From NCBI RefSeq assembly GCF_003260975.1, contig NZ_CP030041.1:2651001-2715000 (forward strand): a stretch of DNA of 64,000 nt, in the 5' to 3' direction. The notes under the pieces were generated by a model. The model saw nothing but the letters and a program-made list of their open reading frames with translations. It searched no databases and had not been told where the DNA came from. A program made the position numbers and the translations under genes. The stretch is from Echinicola strongylocentroti (GTDB lineage: Bacteria > Bacteroidota > Bacteroidia > Cytophagales > Cyclobacteriaceae). Shown here one piece after another: positions 35,605 through 44,812 of this stretch; positions within the stretch are counted from its first letter, which is position 1, and every line of letters starts with the position of its first letter.

Positions 35605-36926
35605 ACCACAGAGTCAGATGTATTAGAGAATTTACGATGGGGCTTCAAACACTTCCACAATGCCCTGACCACTAAATATAGGAAAAACCCATAAACTCCT
35701 GTACTTACCAATAAGGAAGGAACCGCAATTCCAAAATTGGTACTCAGAATAGCCACAACAACGATAAACGCAGCCATTCCTCCTCCCCAGCGTATCAGCA
35801 GAGGTTTCAGTGGTACGTAGTCGGGCTTCCGAGACCGTTTTTTCTTGGTTCTTTCCAGATAAATTATAAACCCACTTAGGGAAAGAAAGGCAGAGCTCAA
35901 TGCCAATATGCAATAAAGCAGCTTTAACGGTAATCCTCCAAAATCCCCAAAGTGAAATGATTCTTGGACATAATAGAGCTTTTCCCCAAAACCCTGCTCA
36001 CTTATATTGTATTTACGCTGGACATTAAAGTCCCTTTTATCCAAAAAAAGCTTGTTGGATCTTCTTTCATAGGCTTGACCTTGGACGTTTCCAAGAACCT
36101 GTATTATGCCTTCGCCGTTAGTGGTCGGCCGGATATTCCAAACCTTCAGTGCCGGAAATTCCCGCATTGTAGTTGCTAATACGGCCTCATAATCCAGTGC
36201 ATAGTTGGTATCTTCTTCAGGAGTAAATGGCTTCTCACTACGTACAAACCCATTGGGCTGATCCATGTCAATAGCTTGCATCAGATACACCTGCAGCCCC
36301 AGCCAAGCTCCAGTAATGGCAATCACCAGATTAAAGGCCAAAGCTCCAATACCGATAAATTTATGTAGATCAGCCTGAGTAATTCGAAGGTTTTTTCTCC
36401 TGATCTTCCCAAAGGATTGCTTCTTGGTAAATTTTCCGTAGATGAGCAGCCCCGTAATGGTAGATATGACCAGTGCAATCCCTGCTAATCCCACCAACTG
36501 TCTCCCGTATTGGGCCTCATAAAGCCGCACGTGTACATTCCTAAGGAAATAGCTGAAACTTTTAAAATAATTCCGCTCTCCCAGCACTTCGCCCGTATAC
36601 GGATTGACAAAGACCTCCCAAAACGTCGGTTGCATGGGGTCTGGGTCTCTTGGTCTCAGGCGAATATTCCACGTGTCAAGGTAAGCCTTGGGAAGTTCGA
36701 TCTCAAACAGCTCATGGTCAGGATGGCTAGCGAGGACTTCCTCCACCGCTGTGGTGAGTGAAACCTGAGCTGACTGAGGTGTTACCTTGGTCAAGTGGGG
36801 ATTCAGCAGTCGGTCCACCTCTGGCCTAAAGAGCGCAGCTGCTCCCGTAATGCTGAGAAAGGCGATCACCACTCCTACATACAGGCCTACCCAATTGTGA
36901 ATCTTCCAAAGTAACTTATTATCCAT
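35601..36926 (-). CDS. PepSY-associated TM domain protein (iron-regulated membrane protein)
   Basis: This 441-residue inner-membrane protein begins with the family-typical KIHNWVGLYVGVVIAFLSITG and has about five to six helices (about 13-35, 145-163, 195-217, 335-357, 383-400 and 410-430) with two PepSY-like periplasmic parts between them. Such proteins often sit beside siderophore receptors and are thought to help reduce or release iron at the inner membrane. Histidines H11, H188 and H330 lie near helix ends and could bind haem, as in related reductases; this is an inference. It follows the receptor gene after 33 bp and overlaps the next small gene. Confidence 0.85.
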   Translation of the reverse strand: MDNKLLWKIHNWVGLYVGVVIAFLSITGAAALFRPEVDRLLNPHLTKVTPQSAQVSLTTAVEEVLASHPDHELFEIELPKAYLDTWNIRLRPRDPDPMQPTFWEVFVNPYTGEVLGERNYFKSFSYFLRNVHVRLYEAQYGRQLVGLAGIALVISTITGLLIYGKFTKKQSFGKIRRKNLRITQADLHKFIGIGALAFNLVIAITGAWLGLQVYLMQAIDMDQPNGFVRSEKPFTPEEDTNYALDYEAVLATTMREFPALKVWNIRPTTNGEGIIQVLGNVQGQAYERRSNKLFLDKRDFNVQRKYNISEQGFGEKLYYVQESFHFGDFGGLPLKLLYCILALSSAFLSLSGFIIYLERTKKKRSRKPDYVPLKPLLIRWGGGMAAFIVVVAILSTNFGIAVPSLLVSTGVYGFFLYLVVRALWKCLKPHRKFSNTSDSVV

Positions 36927-36959
36927 ACAGCGAAATAAAGAGGCTGTCTTACCTATGTA

Positions 36960-39419
36960 TTAAAACGTATAAGAAACGGTGGTCATGACATTTCGTGGAG
37001 CTCCCGGGAATGCCCTGATATAATCGTATCCACCTACCCAATGGGTCTTATCAAAGATATTATTAATATTCATCTGGATCTGGAATTTGTCGATCTTGTA
37101 ATAAACAGCAGCATTTACCAGCTCGTACCCTGGAAACACCGGAGGCTCCTCGGTAGATCCTAATGAGCCAAATCGCTCCGTCACGAAGTTGCCCCCCAGA
37201 CCAAAGCCTAGGCCTTTAAGGCTACCTTCGCCAATGATGTATTTTGTCCATAGGTTCCCAGCATGCTTTGGAGCATTTGGCTTTTGGCGGCCAACGAGAT
37301 TTTCATCATCACTTTCTTCCACAGTGGCTTCATTGTAGGCGTAATTGACCACTACACTCCAGTTGTCCGTGATCTTACCTGCCAGGTCAATTTCCACTCC
37401 TTTGGACAAGTCTTTTCCAGTCTGCACCAACAGGTCTGGATTACCAGGCTCATTGGCATTGTAGAGTGCTCCTTTTTCGGTAAGATAGTACAGGGCCACT
37501 GTAGCACTAAGCCTTCCGTCAAACCAATCACTTTTTGCACCAATTTCTTTGAGCTCACTCGTCAGCGGATCAAAAGGCCCACCAGCTTCTGGACTGTTGA
37601 TGACGGTGGCCGTTTGGGGCTGGTACCCTTGCACAAAAGTACCGTAAAGATTGACCCTTGGACTTAGCGAATATACCAAACCCACCCTAGGAATAAGCGC
37701 ATTTTGTCTTACGTTTTCTTCATCTGTAGTTTCATAGTTCAGCACATCCGTATAGTAATCCTGTCTCAGGCCAAGGAGCACCTTAAGCTTCCCTATTTTC
37801 ATTTGCTCCTGTATATAAACGCCATGGGAGTGGAGACTGGATTGAGGAAAACTGTTGGTCGTGTAAATATATTTACTAATGTCCTGAAGCTGGTTACCAT
37901 AAGGATCGGTCAGGTCAAAATGAGGAACTACAGGTATCGGATTACCTTCTGCATCTAACGCATAAAGATCCTTATTGTCAGCATTATAGGAATTGATGGA
38001 TCCTGTTCGGTCTGCGGTAAGGTAGCCTCTGGCTTGAAGCTGTGAGCCGCCTGGATGCAGCGTCTGCTGGAAGTAATCATACCCTACTAGCAGTTTATGG
38101 TCCACATCACCGGTGCTGAAATCATAGTTAAAATAGTTGCTGAAATTATTATTGCTCCAGCTTCGTTGGCGAATGCCCATCCGCATTTCTACCTTCTCTA
38201 TGTCGAGACTTCCGTCACCATTGTTTGCAAACTTATTATTGCCACGGTGCTCCTGAAGGTCTTCACTGTAGTCTGAGCGCATGAAGACAGAATTAAAGCT
38301 CAAACCATCGGTAATTTGATGGGTAAGGGAAATGGTGATATTGAGGCTTTCTTCCTTGAGGTAGTCGTTGACCGCATTGATAGACTTGCTGATGGGCACA
38401 GAGAAGAGGTCACCGTTGCCAAATACCGCTTGGCCTCGATCCAGCATTCCATCGGATTTCTGATAGACCACATCAAAATTCACCATGGTGTTTTCTGATG
38501 GCAAAAAGGAAAATGATGGTGCTACTACCAAGTTCTTGGCATATTGGAGATCTCGAAAACTTCCTGAATTCTCATAGCCAAGGTTTAAGCGATAGAGAAG
38601 GCTTTCATCCTCGGTCATTGGCCCAGTGAAGTCGCCTAGCATACGGAAAGTGTTAAAGCTTCCTACAGTGGAACTGATGGATTGGCGTTTCTCTTTTAGT
38701 GGTTTTTTGGTCACCCTATTGATCGTGCCACCTGCTGAAGCATTGCCAAAAAGTGCAGACGCAGGTCCTTTGATCACCTCCACCCGCTCGATGTGGGGAA
38801 TCAATTGCTGCTTCCAGAAGCTGGTAAACGCACGCATGCCATTCACCAAATTACCGGAAATATCCTGACCCTTGATCCGGTGCCCACGGATCGTGATGTC
38901 ATTATAAAAAGTAAATTGATTGACGCCACTGACATTTTTGACCACGTCATTTACGGTATACGCTCCTTGGTCCAGCGCGAGTTCTTTGGTCACATAGCCA
39001 ATGGACTGCGGCACATCCCTGAGAGGTGTAGAGGACTTCGTCCCAATGAACGAGTTGGTGTTTTTATAACTGCTCTCCGCTCGGCCAATGATCTCCACTG
39101 TCTGCAGCTGAAGCTCGTCTTCTTCTACTGAAATATCCAAGGTTACTGTCTGGCCTTCCTTGATGACGACTTGTCTCGACACGGGGGAATACGTAAATGA
39201 GCTGAATTTTACGGTATGTTCACCTGTAGGAACATTCTCCAAAACGTACGCTCCTTTTCTATCCGTAAGGATCCCCTTACCCGTTCCTTCGATGAGCACA
39301 TTGACATATTGCGCACGCTCACCGTTTTGGTCTGTGACGGTGCCTTTTAGTTTCCCCGTTTGGGCAGTAGCTAGGGTGCTTAAGCTTAGGAGAAACAGAA
39401 AAAGTAAACTGTTTTTCAT
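36960..39419 (-). CDS. TonB-dependent siderophore receptor
   Basis: This 819-residue outer-membrane receptor should import a ferric siderophore. In order it has a signal peptide (ending near LATAQ), a carboxypeptidase-D-like domain (about 22-105), the plug starting with RDVPQSIGYVTKEL, GVNQFTFYNDITIRG and VEVIKGPASALFGNASAGG, and a barrel ending in VMTTVSYTF with a terminal Phe. The RDVPQS and GPASALFGN motifs identify the siderophore subgroup. It is the first gene of a unit with a PepSY protein and a small membrane protein. A candidate iron-responsive operator lies upstream. Confidence 0.92.
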   Translation of the reverse strand: MKNSLLFLFLLSLSTLATAQTGKLKGTVTDQNGERAQYVNVLIEGTGKGILTDRKGAYVLENVPTGEHTVKFSSFTYSPVSRQVVIKEGQTVTLDISVEEDELQLQTVEIIGRAESSYKNTNSFIGTKSSTPLRDVPQSIGYVTKELALDQGAYTVNDVVKNVSGVNQFTFYNDITIRGHRIKGQDISGNLVNGMRAFTSFWKQQLIPHIERVEVIKGPASALFGNASAGGTINRVTKKPLKEKRQSISSTVGSFNTFRMLGDFTGPMTEDESLLYRLNLGYENSGSFRDLQYAKNLVVAPSFSFLPSENTMVNFDVVYQKSDGMLDRGQAVFGNGDLFSVPISKSINAVNDYLKEESLNITISLTHQITDGLSFNSVFMRSDYSEDLQEHRGNNKFANNGDGSLDIEKVEMRMGIRQRSWSNNNFSNYFNYDFSTGDVDHKLLVGYDYFQQTLHPGGSQLQARGYLTADRTGSINSYNADNKDLYALDAEGNPIPVVPHFDLTDPYGNQLQDISKYIYTTNSFPQSSLHSHGVYIQEQMKIGKLKVLLGLRQDYYTDVLNYETTDEENVRQNALIPRVGLVYSLSPRVNLYGTFVQGYQPQTATVINSPEAGGPFDPLTSELKEIGAKSDWFDGRLSATVALYYLTEKGALYNANEPGNPDLLVQTGKDLSKGVEIDLAGKITDNWSVVVNYAYNEATVEESDDENLVGRQKPNAPKHAGNLWTKYIIGEGSLKGLGFGLGGNFVTERFGSLGSTEEPPVFPGYELVNAAVYYKIDKFQIQMNINNIFDKTHWVGGYDYIRAFPGAPRNVMTTVSYTF

Positions 39420-39458
39420 ATCACTAGTTTTTATTTAGACTTATTATTGATTGAAAAA

Positions 39459-39466
39459 CAAAAGTA
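39459..39466 (-). promoter_or_regulatory. -7 box of siderophore receptor operon (TACTTTTG)
   Basis: On the minus strand TACTTTTG fits TAnnTTTG and lies 40 bp before the ATG. Confidence 0.5.
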
Positions 39467-39506
39467 TTACTTATTTCGAAAACGGACTACTATGCCAGCA
39501 ATTAAT

Positions 39507-39521
39507 TTAGATTAATTCTAA
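39507..39521. promoter_or_regulatory. Candidate iron-responsive operator
   Basis: TTAGA, a 5-nt spacer and TCTAA form an inverted repeat about 40 bp upstream of the receptor's -7 box. It resembles Fur-type sites in its AT-rich dyad form, but the exact consensus for this group is not established here. Confidence 0.3.
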
Positions 39522-39660
39522 TCGATGAAGGATTCGTGTTTTAACCCGAGCTCGATCCAAAAAGCAGTGAAATAGGGTCGCTAGCGCCATAGCGAACGCA
39601 ACGATAGGGGAGTGAAGCAATCTTTCCATTGACAACGACATTGCTTCGTCATGCTTCTCT

Positions 39661-39806
39661 ACTTGGCGGCAGACCATAGCTGTCAGGATAAGGTCTGTAA
39701 GTTGCTGAAAACTATATTCTTATTGGCTTTTGCTTATTTATAAATGGCCTAGGAGGATTTACCCCCATTATCTCGGTTCGAGATTACAAACCTCGAAGAG
39801 CTAAGT
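39661..39806 (-). repeat. Dispersed repeat family C, copy 2 (reversed)
   Basis: Read on the minus strand it contains GAACCGAGATAATGGGG, CAATAAGAATATA, TTTTCAGCAACTTACAGA and GCTATGGTCTGC, in the same order as 1611-1770. Confidence 0.65.
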
Positions 39807-39821
39807 TTGTCTCCGGCTAAT

Positions 39822-39920
39822 TGATTACTACATTTTTCCTATTGTGCCCTATGTGTCTAATGTGGTTGTCCACTACTAATAAGTTAGCTACTTTTTTCGA
39901 TGTCTTGGAATTCGAATTTA
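39822..39920 (-). repeat. Dispersed repeat family B, copy 3 (reversed)
   Basis: Read on the minus strand: GAATTCCAAGACATCGA, GTAGCTAACTTATTAGTAG, ACACATAGGGCACAATAGG and GTAATCAATTA, in the same order as copy 2. It directly adjoins the reversed copy of family C. Confidence 0.65.
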
Positions 39921-39966
39921 AATCGAACTGAGGTTTTTAGCCAACTAATAAGATGACTACGGAAGC

Positions 39967-39999
39967 AAAAAAAAAGGCATCCGCCGTAACGGATGCCTC
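39967..39999 (-). terminator. Terminator of the Oar-like receptor gene
   Basis: AGGCATCCG (39975-39983) pairs with CGGATGCCT (39990-39998); on the minus strand it is followed by a run of about nine T. It lies about 26 bp after the stop. Confidence 0.85.
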
Positions 40000-40024
40000 T
40001 ACAAAATCATTAAGATGAACGCGA

Positions 40025-43000
40025 TTAATCAAAGATATACCTGATGCCAATCTGTCCTCTCCATCTGCTAAGGAAGTCACTTACAAAGTAAGGATTGCCT
40101 TCACTTAGTCCGGAGCCATCATAGCTGTAAGTAGGCACATAACCTCCATCTTCATAACCCTCAAAATTGATCAAGGAGAAGGAGTTATTGCTTACGCTAT
40201 ATTGTCTGCCCCACTCTTTGCTGATCAGGTTACCGAGGTTAAACACATCAAAGGAAAGTTGTAATCTGTGATTGGTCTCACCGACAGTGGCCAGTTTGAA
40301 TTCATGCATAAAGCGCAAATCCACTTGGTTGGTCCAAGGTAGTTTATCACCATTTCGCTCTACATACTGTCCTCTTCTGGAGCTAAGGTACTCGTTACCT
40401 TCGATAAAGGCATTCAGCCTATTCCACTGAGAAGCTTGCTCTGACGCTGATCCTACAAAATTGATTTCATCAGCACTGGCCGGTACGTAGATCAAGTCAT
40501 TTCCATTTGTATCATCGTTATTGATATCACCATCATACACATATGAAAGCGGCACACCTGACTGACCATTGTAGAAAAGCCCGATGCTAGTAGAAGAACC
40601 ATTTTTATAATTGATCTTATAGTTTACGGAGGCTACTACCCTGGACCGGATATTATTGTCCGAAAAGCCCAGCTCGGTATTGTTACCGCCATTGACAGTT
40701 TCCACATATCTCCAGTTAGAATACGCCTGACTGGAAGTACCACCATTAACATCCTTAGACTCCCCATAGGTATAGGCAGCACTCATGGACAAACCGCCTT
40801 CAAAGTTCTTCTGCAATTGAGCGGTTAAATTATAGGCATAACCTTTATTGGTATTGGTCAGCAACAGAACATCATTAAACCCTCCATTCATATATTCAGA
40901 ATCGAAAATCACCCGATCATCCGGGCCTCCTTGTAATGTACCTGCCTCTTGCTTATTCAGATTTCTGTAATCAATATTTTTTAGGTTTTTGGAATAAATG
41001 GCTTCAAAAGTAGCAATCAATCCACCTGGGAACTGGTGATCAACTGCACCATTTACCCTGAATATTTGGGGAAACTTGAAATCTTTATCTGTTACATTAA
41101 TTTCTGATGAGGTAAGATCCTGCCCCAAATCGGCAGCGTCCGGCTGGCCATAAGGATCCGGAACAAAGGTAAAATCTTCATTCCCCTCAAACCTACCAAT
41201 GCTTCCTTCATTCCTTGACAAGTTAACCCGGCCAAATTCATTACCTGTATTGGTGTATTGATTAGACAACCAAACAAATGGCACACGACCGGTAAACAGT
41301 CCTATACCACCTCGCACTTGAGTGGTGCCTTCACCATTGACATCCCAGTTGACTCCAACCCGTGGAGAAATCATAAGCTGAGCTCCGGGCATTTGGTCAG
41401 TAGCTACGCCATATTCAGCAAATTCTTCATTAAACTGTTCGTTGACGGAAGGCTTTTCTGAGAATGTTGGGATATCCAACCTTAGGCCGGCGGTAAGCTT
41501 CAGGTCTCTGGTAGCTTGGTACTCATCCTGTGCGTAGAAACCCAGTTGGAAGGCATTGAACTCTGCACCTTGCTGGGGATTATCTGTTCTGGAGTAAGAA
41601 TAGTCATAGCTTCTTGGCAACACTTCTCCGGGGGTACCTACCGTTTCGAAATCCTCAATGCTGAAGTAAGAATAAGCTCCGAAGTTTTGACGGATAAATA
41701 AATTGTAGGTGCTGTAGAACTCATTGTGTGTACCAAAAGTCAGGGTATGTCTTCCTTTAAATAAAGTCAGGTTATCCGTGATGGTCAGTACATCCTGATC
41801 TAGCTGGTTAGCAGTAGAAAATGGCTCCGAACCTAGGTTAATGCTTCTACCGCCACTTAACCTTACATTGATCGCAGGAAAAGGATCTCCTAAATAATCC
41901 CTATCATCACGTACCGAGGTATAACCGATACGCAATTCGTTGGAGATATTACTTTGGAAATTACTGGTCAACTCCAGTACGGTACTATTGGTCGTAGACG
42001 GGAAAAATTCTCCGTTGTTATAAAAATTTGCGGAGTTGGGACTTCTGGATCCATCAATATTCTCCCCATACACATAAGAGTGACGCAGCGTCAATTTATT
42101 GTTTTGGTTGATATTCCAGTCCAAGCGTGCAAATACTTTCTCTGAGCTAGTAACATTACTATACGCTCCATACGGGCCTGGATCATATCCTAATCTCTCC
42201 GCTACAGAAGCCACACGCTCCATTTCGTCTACGGAAATATTGGAGCTGCCAGAACCTGGCTGATAAAGCAAAGGCTGTGTTCTATTGGTCACTTCCCCGT
42301 TGACGAAGAAGAACAATTTATCTTTTACCACTGGGCCTCCCAGTCTAAAGCCGGTTTGATAATCGGTATAACTATCTAGCTTGATACGCTCTTCATCTGG
42401 ACTCTTACCCACTAAGTTTTGATTATTGCTATAGTAATAAACAGAACCTTCGTAGTTATTGTTACCTGATCGGGTAATGGCATTGATACCACCACCGGTA
42501 AATCCACCCTGACGCACGTCATAAGGTGCAATCACCACCTGAACCTGCTCGATCGCATCCAAGGAAATGGGCTGCACGCCCGTCTGGCCACCATTGGTTC
42601 CTGATGCAGATAGACCAAAAACGTCATTGTTTACCGTACCATCTATGGCAAATTGATTGTATCGGTTGTTTTGGCCGGCGAAGGAAGTCCCCGACCCAGC
42701 GGTAGATGCTTGAGGTGTCAATCGGGTAAAATCCGAAATGGATCGGGAAATAGAAGGCAAAGAGTTAATTTGCTCATTGCTGATATTTGTGGCAGCTCCC
42801 GTCCGCTCATCGTTGATCACAGGACTGCGAGTGGCCAGCACTTCCACTCCTTCTATTTCAAGCCCCTCTTCCTGTAACACCACATCCAGTCCATAAGCTT
42901 GCCCCAATTGCAGGTTAATATTTTCAACCACGGCTTTCTCGAAACCGATATAGCTGATTTCTACCGTGTAAGGCCCGCCTACACGCATCCCTTGGATGGT

Positions 43001-43210
43001 AAATCTGCCATCTACACGGGTTGAGGCACCATATTTGGTTCCTGACGGCGTGTGGGTAGCTACCACATTGGCCCCAGGCAACGTTTCTCCATTTGGATCT
43101 TCCACCACTCCGCTCATACTGGCAGTGGTAATCCCTTGGCCATACAACGAACTTACTCCAGCCAGAAGTAGTGTCATTGCGAATAGACTCTTTAGTAATA
43201 GTTGCTTCAT
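40025..43210 (-). CDS. Oar-like TonB-dependent outer-membrane receptor
   Basis: I chose the ATG at 43210, giving 1061 residues with the signal MKQLLLKSLFAMTLLLAGVS; the frame remains open 17 codons upstream, where the promoter lies. A carboxypeptidase-D-like domain (ASMSGVVEDPNGETLPGANV) comes next, then a plug (about 130-260, with GGGINAITRSGNN) and a large barrel ending in IGIRYIFD. The order and sequence follow the Oar family, known from Myxococcus and common in Bacteroidota; some members secrete or import proteins or peptides. No SusD partner is present. It forms a single-gene unit with its own terminator. Confidence 0.88.
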   Translation of the reverse strand: MKQLLLKSLFAMTLLLAGVSSLYGQGITTASMSGVVEDPNGETLPGANVVATHTPSGTKYGASTRVDGRFTIQGMRVGGPYTVEISYIGFEKAVVENINLQLGQAYGLDVVLQEEGLEIEGVEVLATRSPVINDERTGAATNISNEQINSLPSISRSISDFTRLTPQASTAGSGTSFAGQNNRYNQFAIDGTVNNDVFGLSASGTNGGQTGVQPISLDAIEQVQVVIAPYDVRQGGFTGGGINAITRSGNNNYEGSVYYYSNNQNLVGKSPDEERIKLDSYTDYQTGFRLGGPVVKDKLFFFVNGEVTNRTQPLLYQPGSGSSNISVDEMERVASVAERLGYDPGPYGAYSNVTSSEKVFARLDWNINQNNKLTLRHSYVYGENIDGSRSPNSANFYNNGEFFPSTTNSTVLELTSNFQSNISNELRIGYTSVRDDRDYLGDPFPAINVRLSGGRSINLGSEPFSTANQLDQDVLTITDNLTLFKGRHTLTFGTHNEFYSTYNLFIRQNFGAYSYFSIEDFETVGTPGEVLPRSYDYSYSRTDNPQQGAEFNAFQLGFYAQDEYQATRDLKLTAGLRLDIPTFSEKPSVNEQFNEEFAEYGVATDQMPGAQLMISPRVGVNWDVNGEGTTQVRGGIGLFTGRVPFVWLSNQYTNTGNEFGRVNLSRNEGSIGRFEGNEDFTFVPDPYGQPDAADLGQDLTSSEINVTDKDFKFPQIFRVNGAVDHQFPGGLIATFEAIYSKNLKNIDYRNLNKQEAGTLQGGPDDRVIFDSEYMNGGFNDVLLLTNTNKGYAYNLTAQLQKNFEGGLSMSAAYTYGESKDVNGGTSSQAYSNWRYVETVNGGNNTELGFSDNNIRSRVVASVNYKINYKNGSSTSIGLFYNGQSGVPLSYVYDGDINNDDTNGNDLIYVPASADEINFVGSASEQASQWNRLNAFIEGNEYLSSRRGQYVERNGDKLPWTNQVDLRFMHEFKLATVGETNHRLQLSFDVFNLGNLISKEWGRQYSVSNNSFSLINFEGYEDGGYVPTYSYDGSGLSEGNPYFVSDFLSRWRGQIGIRYIFD

Positions 43211-43263
43211 AATCTGATTTTGTGATTGATAAAAACTGATTTGTTTAAATTGGTTTTCCAATA

Positions 43264-43271
43264 CAAATGTA
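43264..43271 (-). promoter_or_regulatory. -7 box of the Oar-like gene (TACATTTG)
   Basis: On the minus strand TACATTTG fits TAnnTTTG and lies 54 bp before the chosen ATG, inside the upstream extension of the frame, which supports the shorter start. Confidence 0.5.
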
Positions 43272-43569
43272 TAGGACTTTACAGGGTTTTTATTTTAGTT
43301 ATTGTTAAGTTTCTCCTTCCTACAATCGATTTTCTTAACATTAAATTCGCACTGGCCTAAAATTTTATTCTAAATATAAGAACTAAAAAAAGTAATTCCG
43401 AAAAATTAACGCATATCCACATCAAAAATACAGAATTTATTCTTTTCACATTCTTGCCTTGCATACACTTACTTTTGTTACAAATAAAATCTAATTTGTG
43501 CAAAACACTTTCTCAGATTGCTAATTTTTAAGCACAAATAGTTTTTGCCACTAATTATTTTTTTATGAC

Positions 43570-43716
43570 TATCCGCAATGACACCAGTAATCACAGGGAA
43601 ATTAAATAGGTGCTCACAGAAAACATGGAAACCTCAGAAGAGCCTTATTTCATTCTAGGTGTTCTGTGCGTTCCGTGAGAAATAAATCCTGCTGGCAAGA
43701 AAGAGTATAATCAAAT
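43570..43716 (+). repeat. Dispersed repeat family A, copy 1
   Basis: The unit contains CCGCAATGACACCAGTAATC, CTCACAGAAAACATGGAAA, a segment on TTTCATTCTAGG, GTTCTGTGCGTTCCGTGAGA and then CAAGAAAGAGTATAATCAAA. The same order recurs at 43858-43966 and 48366-48513. Confidence 0.75.
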
Positions 43717-43857
43717 ATTTTTTTCAAGTTTTTGGTCAAAATTGCCTAATTTTCTGACGATCATAAAAAAATCAAGTTTTCACCCAACACCATCTCCACC
43801 AAAATCACGTTTATGATGTTAGCTCTTGCATTCTTTCCTTTTCTGGAATATTATGTA

Positions 43858-43966
43858 TATCCGCAATGACACCAGTAATCACAGAAATAGTAAATAGGTT
43901 CTCACAGAAAACATGGAAATTTCAGAAAAGCCTTCTTTCATTCTGGGTGTTCTGTGAGAAATAAAA
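43858..43966 (+). repeat. Dispersed repeat family A, copy 2
   Basis: This copy lacks the 8-base CGTTCCGT insertion, which leaves an exact TTCTCACAGAA / TTCTGTGAGAA dyad (43898-43908 and 43949-43960 region). It ends 14 bp before the next ATG, so it makes up most of that gene's leader. Confidence 0.75.
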
Positions 43967-43979
43967 CTACCAAAAAACC

Positions 43980-44681
43980 ATGAAGCAAAAAGGAATAGCA
44001 TGGCTATACCTCTATTTATTCGCAGGTGTAAGCGACATGATAATGATCGTAGAAGGTCATCAGGATTATCGTTTCTTTACCAAGCCACTGATCATGCTGG
44101 CACTGGCGGTCTATTTTCTCACCACCACTGCGGTGATCAAAAACAGTTTGCTGAGAAAGTGTGTAGGAGCGGCATTACTGTTTTCGTTGGCAGGAGACGT
44201 ACTTTTACTATTTCCTTCCCTGTTTCTGTACGGTCTCGGGGCTTTTCTGATTGCCTTGATCGGCTATACCATTGCCTTTAAGCTCACCCAAAACCATCAG
44301 ATCAATCTCCGCAATATCAATTTCCTGAAAACATTTTTCTATAACCTGCCCATTTACATTTTTGCTGCCTTGCTGTATTTTCTGGTCAATGATCACTTGG
44401 GACAAATGAAAGTACCTGTGGTGCTGTATATCCTGGCCATGGTCTTGATGGTATCCATCGCCAGAGAGCGTTTCAAGCGCACCAATATGCTCAGCTTTAT
44501 TCAGGTATTTGTAGGGGCATCGCTCTTTATGGTTTCTGATAGCATTCTTGCTTTGGATCTTTTCTTTAGCCCCATCGCCAGTGCTGATATCCTGATCATG
44601 GGAACGTACATTTTGGCCCAATTGCTCATCGTGATGGGCATCAGAAGCCATTTGGTGCACAGCCCTACGGCAAAGCAGTAA
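43980..44681 (+). CDS. Lysoplasmalogenase-like YhhN/TMEM86 family membrane protein
   Basis: This 233-residue protein has about eight hydrophobic helices and the family words FTKPLIMLALA (about 33-43), FSLAGDVLLLF (about 68-78) and MVSDSILALDLF (about 184-195), with the conserved Asp residues in helix parts. Members in animals hydrolyse the vinyl-ether bond of lysoplasmalogens; bacterial function is less certain. The start follows directly after a repeat copy. A hairpin (44688-44712) lies after the stop. Confidence 0.8.
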   Translation: MKQKGIAWLYLYLFAGVSDMIMIVEGHQDYRFFTKPLIMLALAVYFLTTTAVIKNSLLRKCVGAALLFSLAGDVLLLFPSLFLYGLGAFLIALIGYTIAFKLTQNHQINLRNINFLKTFFYNLPIYIFAALLYFLVNDHLGQMKVPVVLYILAMVLMVSIARERFKRTNMLSFIQVFVGASLFMVSDSILALDLFFSPIASADILIMGTYILAQLLIVMGIRSHLVHSPTAKQ

Positions 44682-44687
44682 AGTTGG

Positions 44688-44712
44688 TCCACGATCTACA
44701 GTCGACCGTGGA
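44688..44712. repeat. Short hairpin after the YhhN-like gene
   Basis: TCCACG (44688-44693) pairs with CGTGGA (44707-44712). The words GTCCAC, GTCGACCGT recur in the hairpin at 17128-17164, which also follows a plus-strand stop. The remaining gap to aspS (about 44725-44790) looks like the GC-rich CTGCGTGAAA repeats seen in many bacteria. Confidence 0.4.
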
Positions 44713-44812
44713 ATGTGGGCTTTGCCCTAAAAAAACAACGCCGCAGAATCGCCAAGAAAATCAACTCGGCGGCTCCGCGGCCCTGCGTGAAACTTATCTA
44801 ATAAAATGAATC

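Larger units (their letters stand above)
39420..40024. other. 605-bp intergenic region with promoter and repeats
   Basis: It contains the promoter and a possible operator of the siderophore receptor, a hairpin (gaagcaat...attgcttc) near 39614-39647, reversed copies of repeat families C and B, and the terminator of the Oar-like receptor gene. No gene seen. Confidence 0.65.
43211..43979. other. Divergent promoter region with two copies of repeat family A
   Basis: About 770 bp between the Oar-like gene and the lysoplasmalogenase-like gene. It holds the Oar promoter, AT-rich DNA and two direct copies of an approximately 110-bp repeat. No gene seen. Confidence 0.65.
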
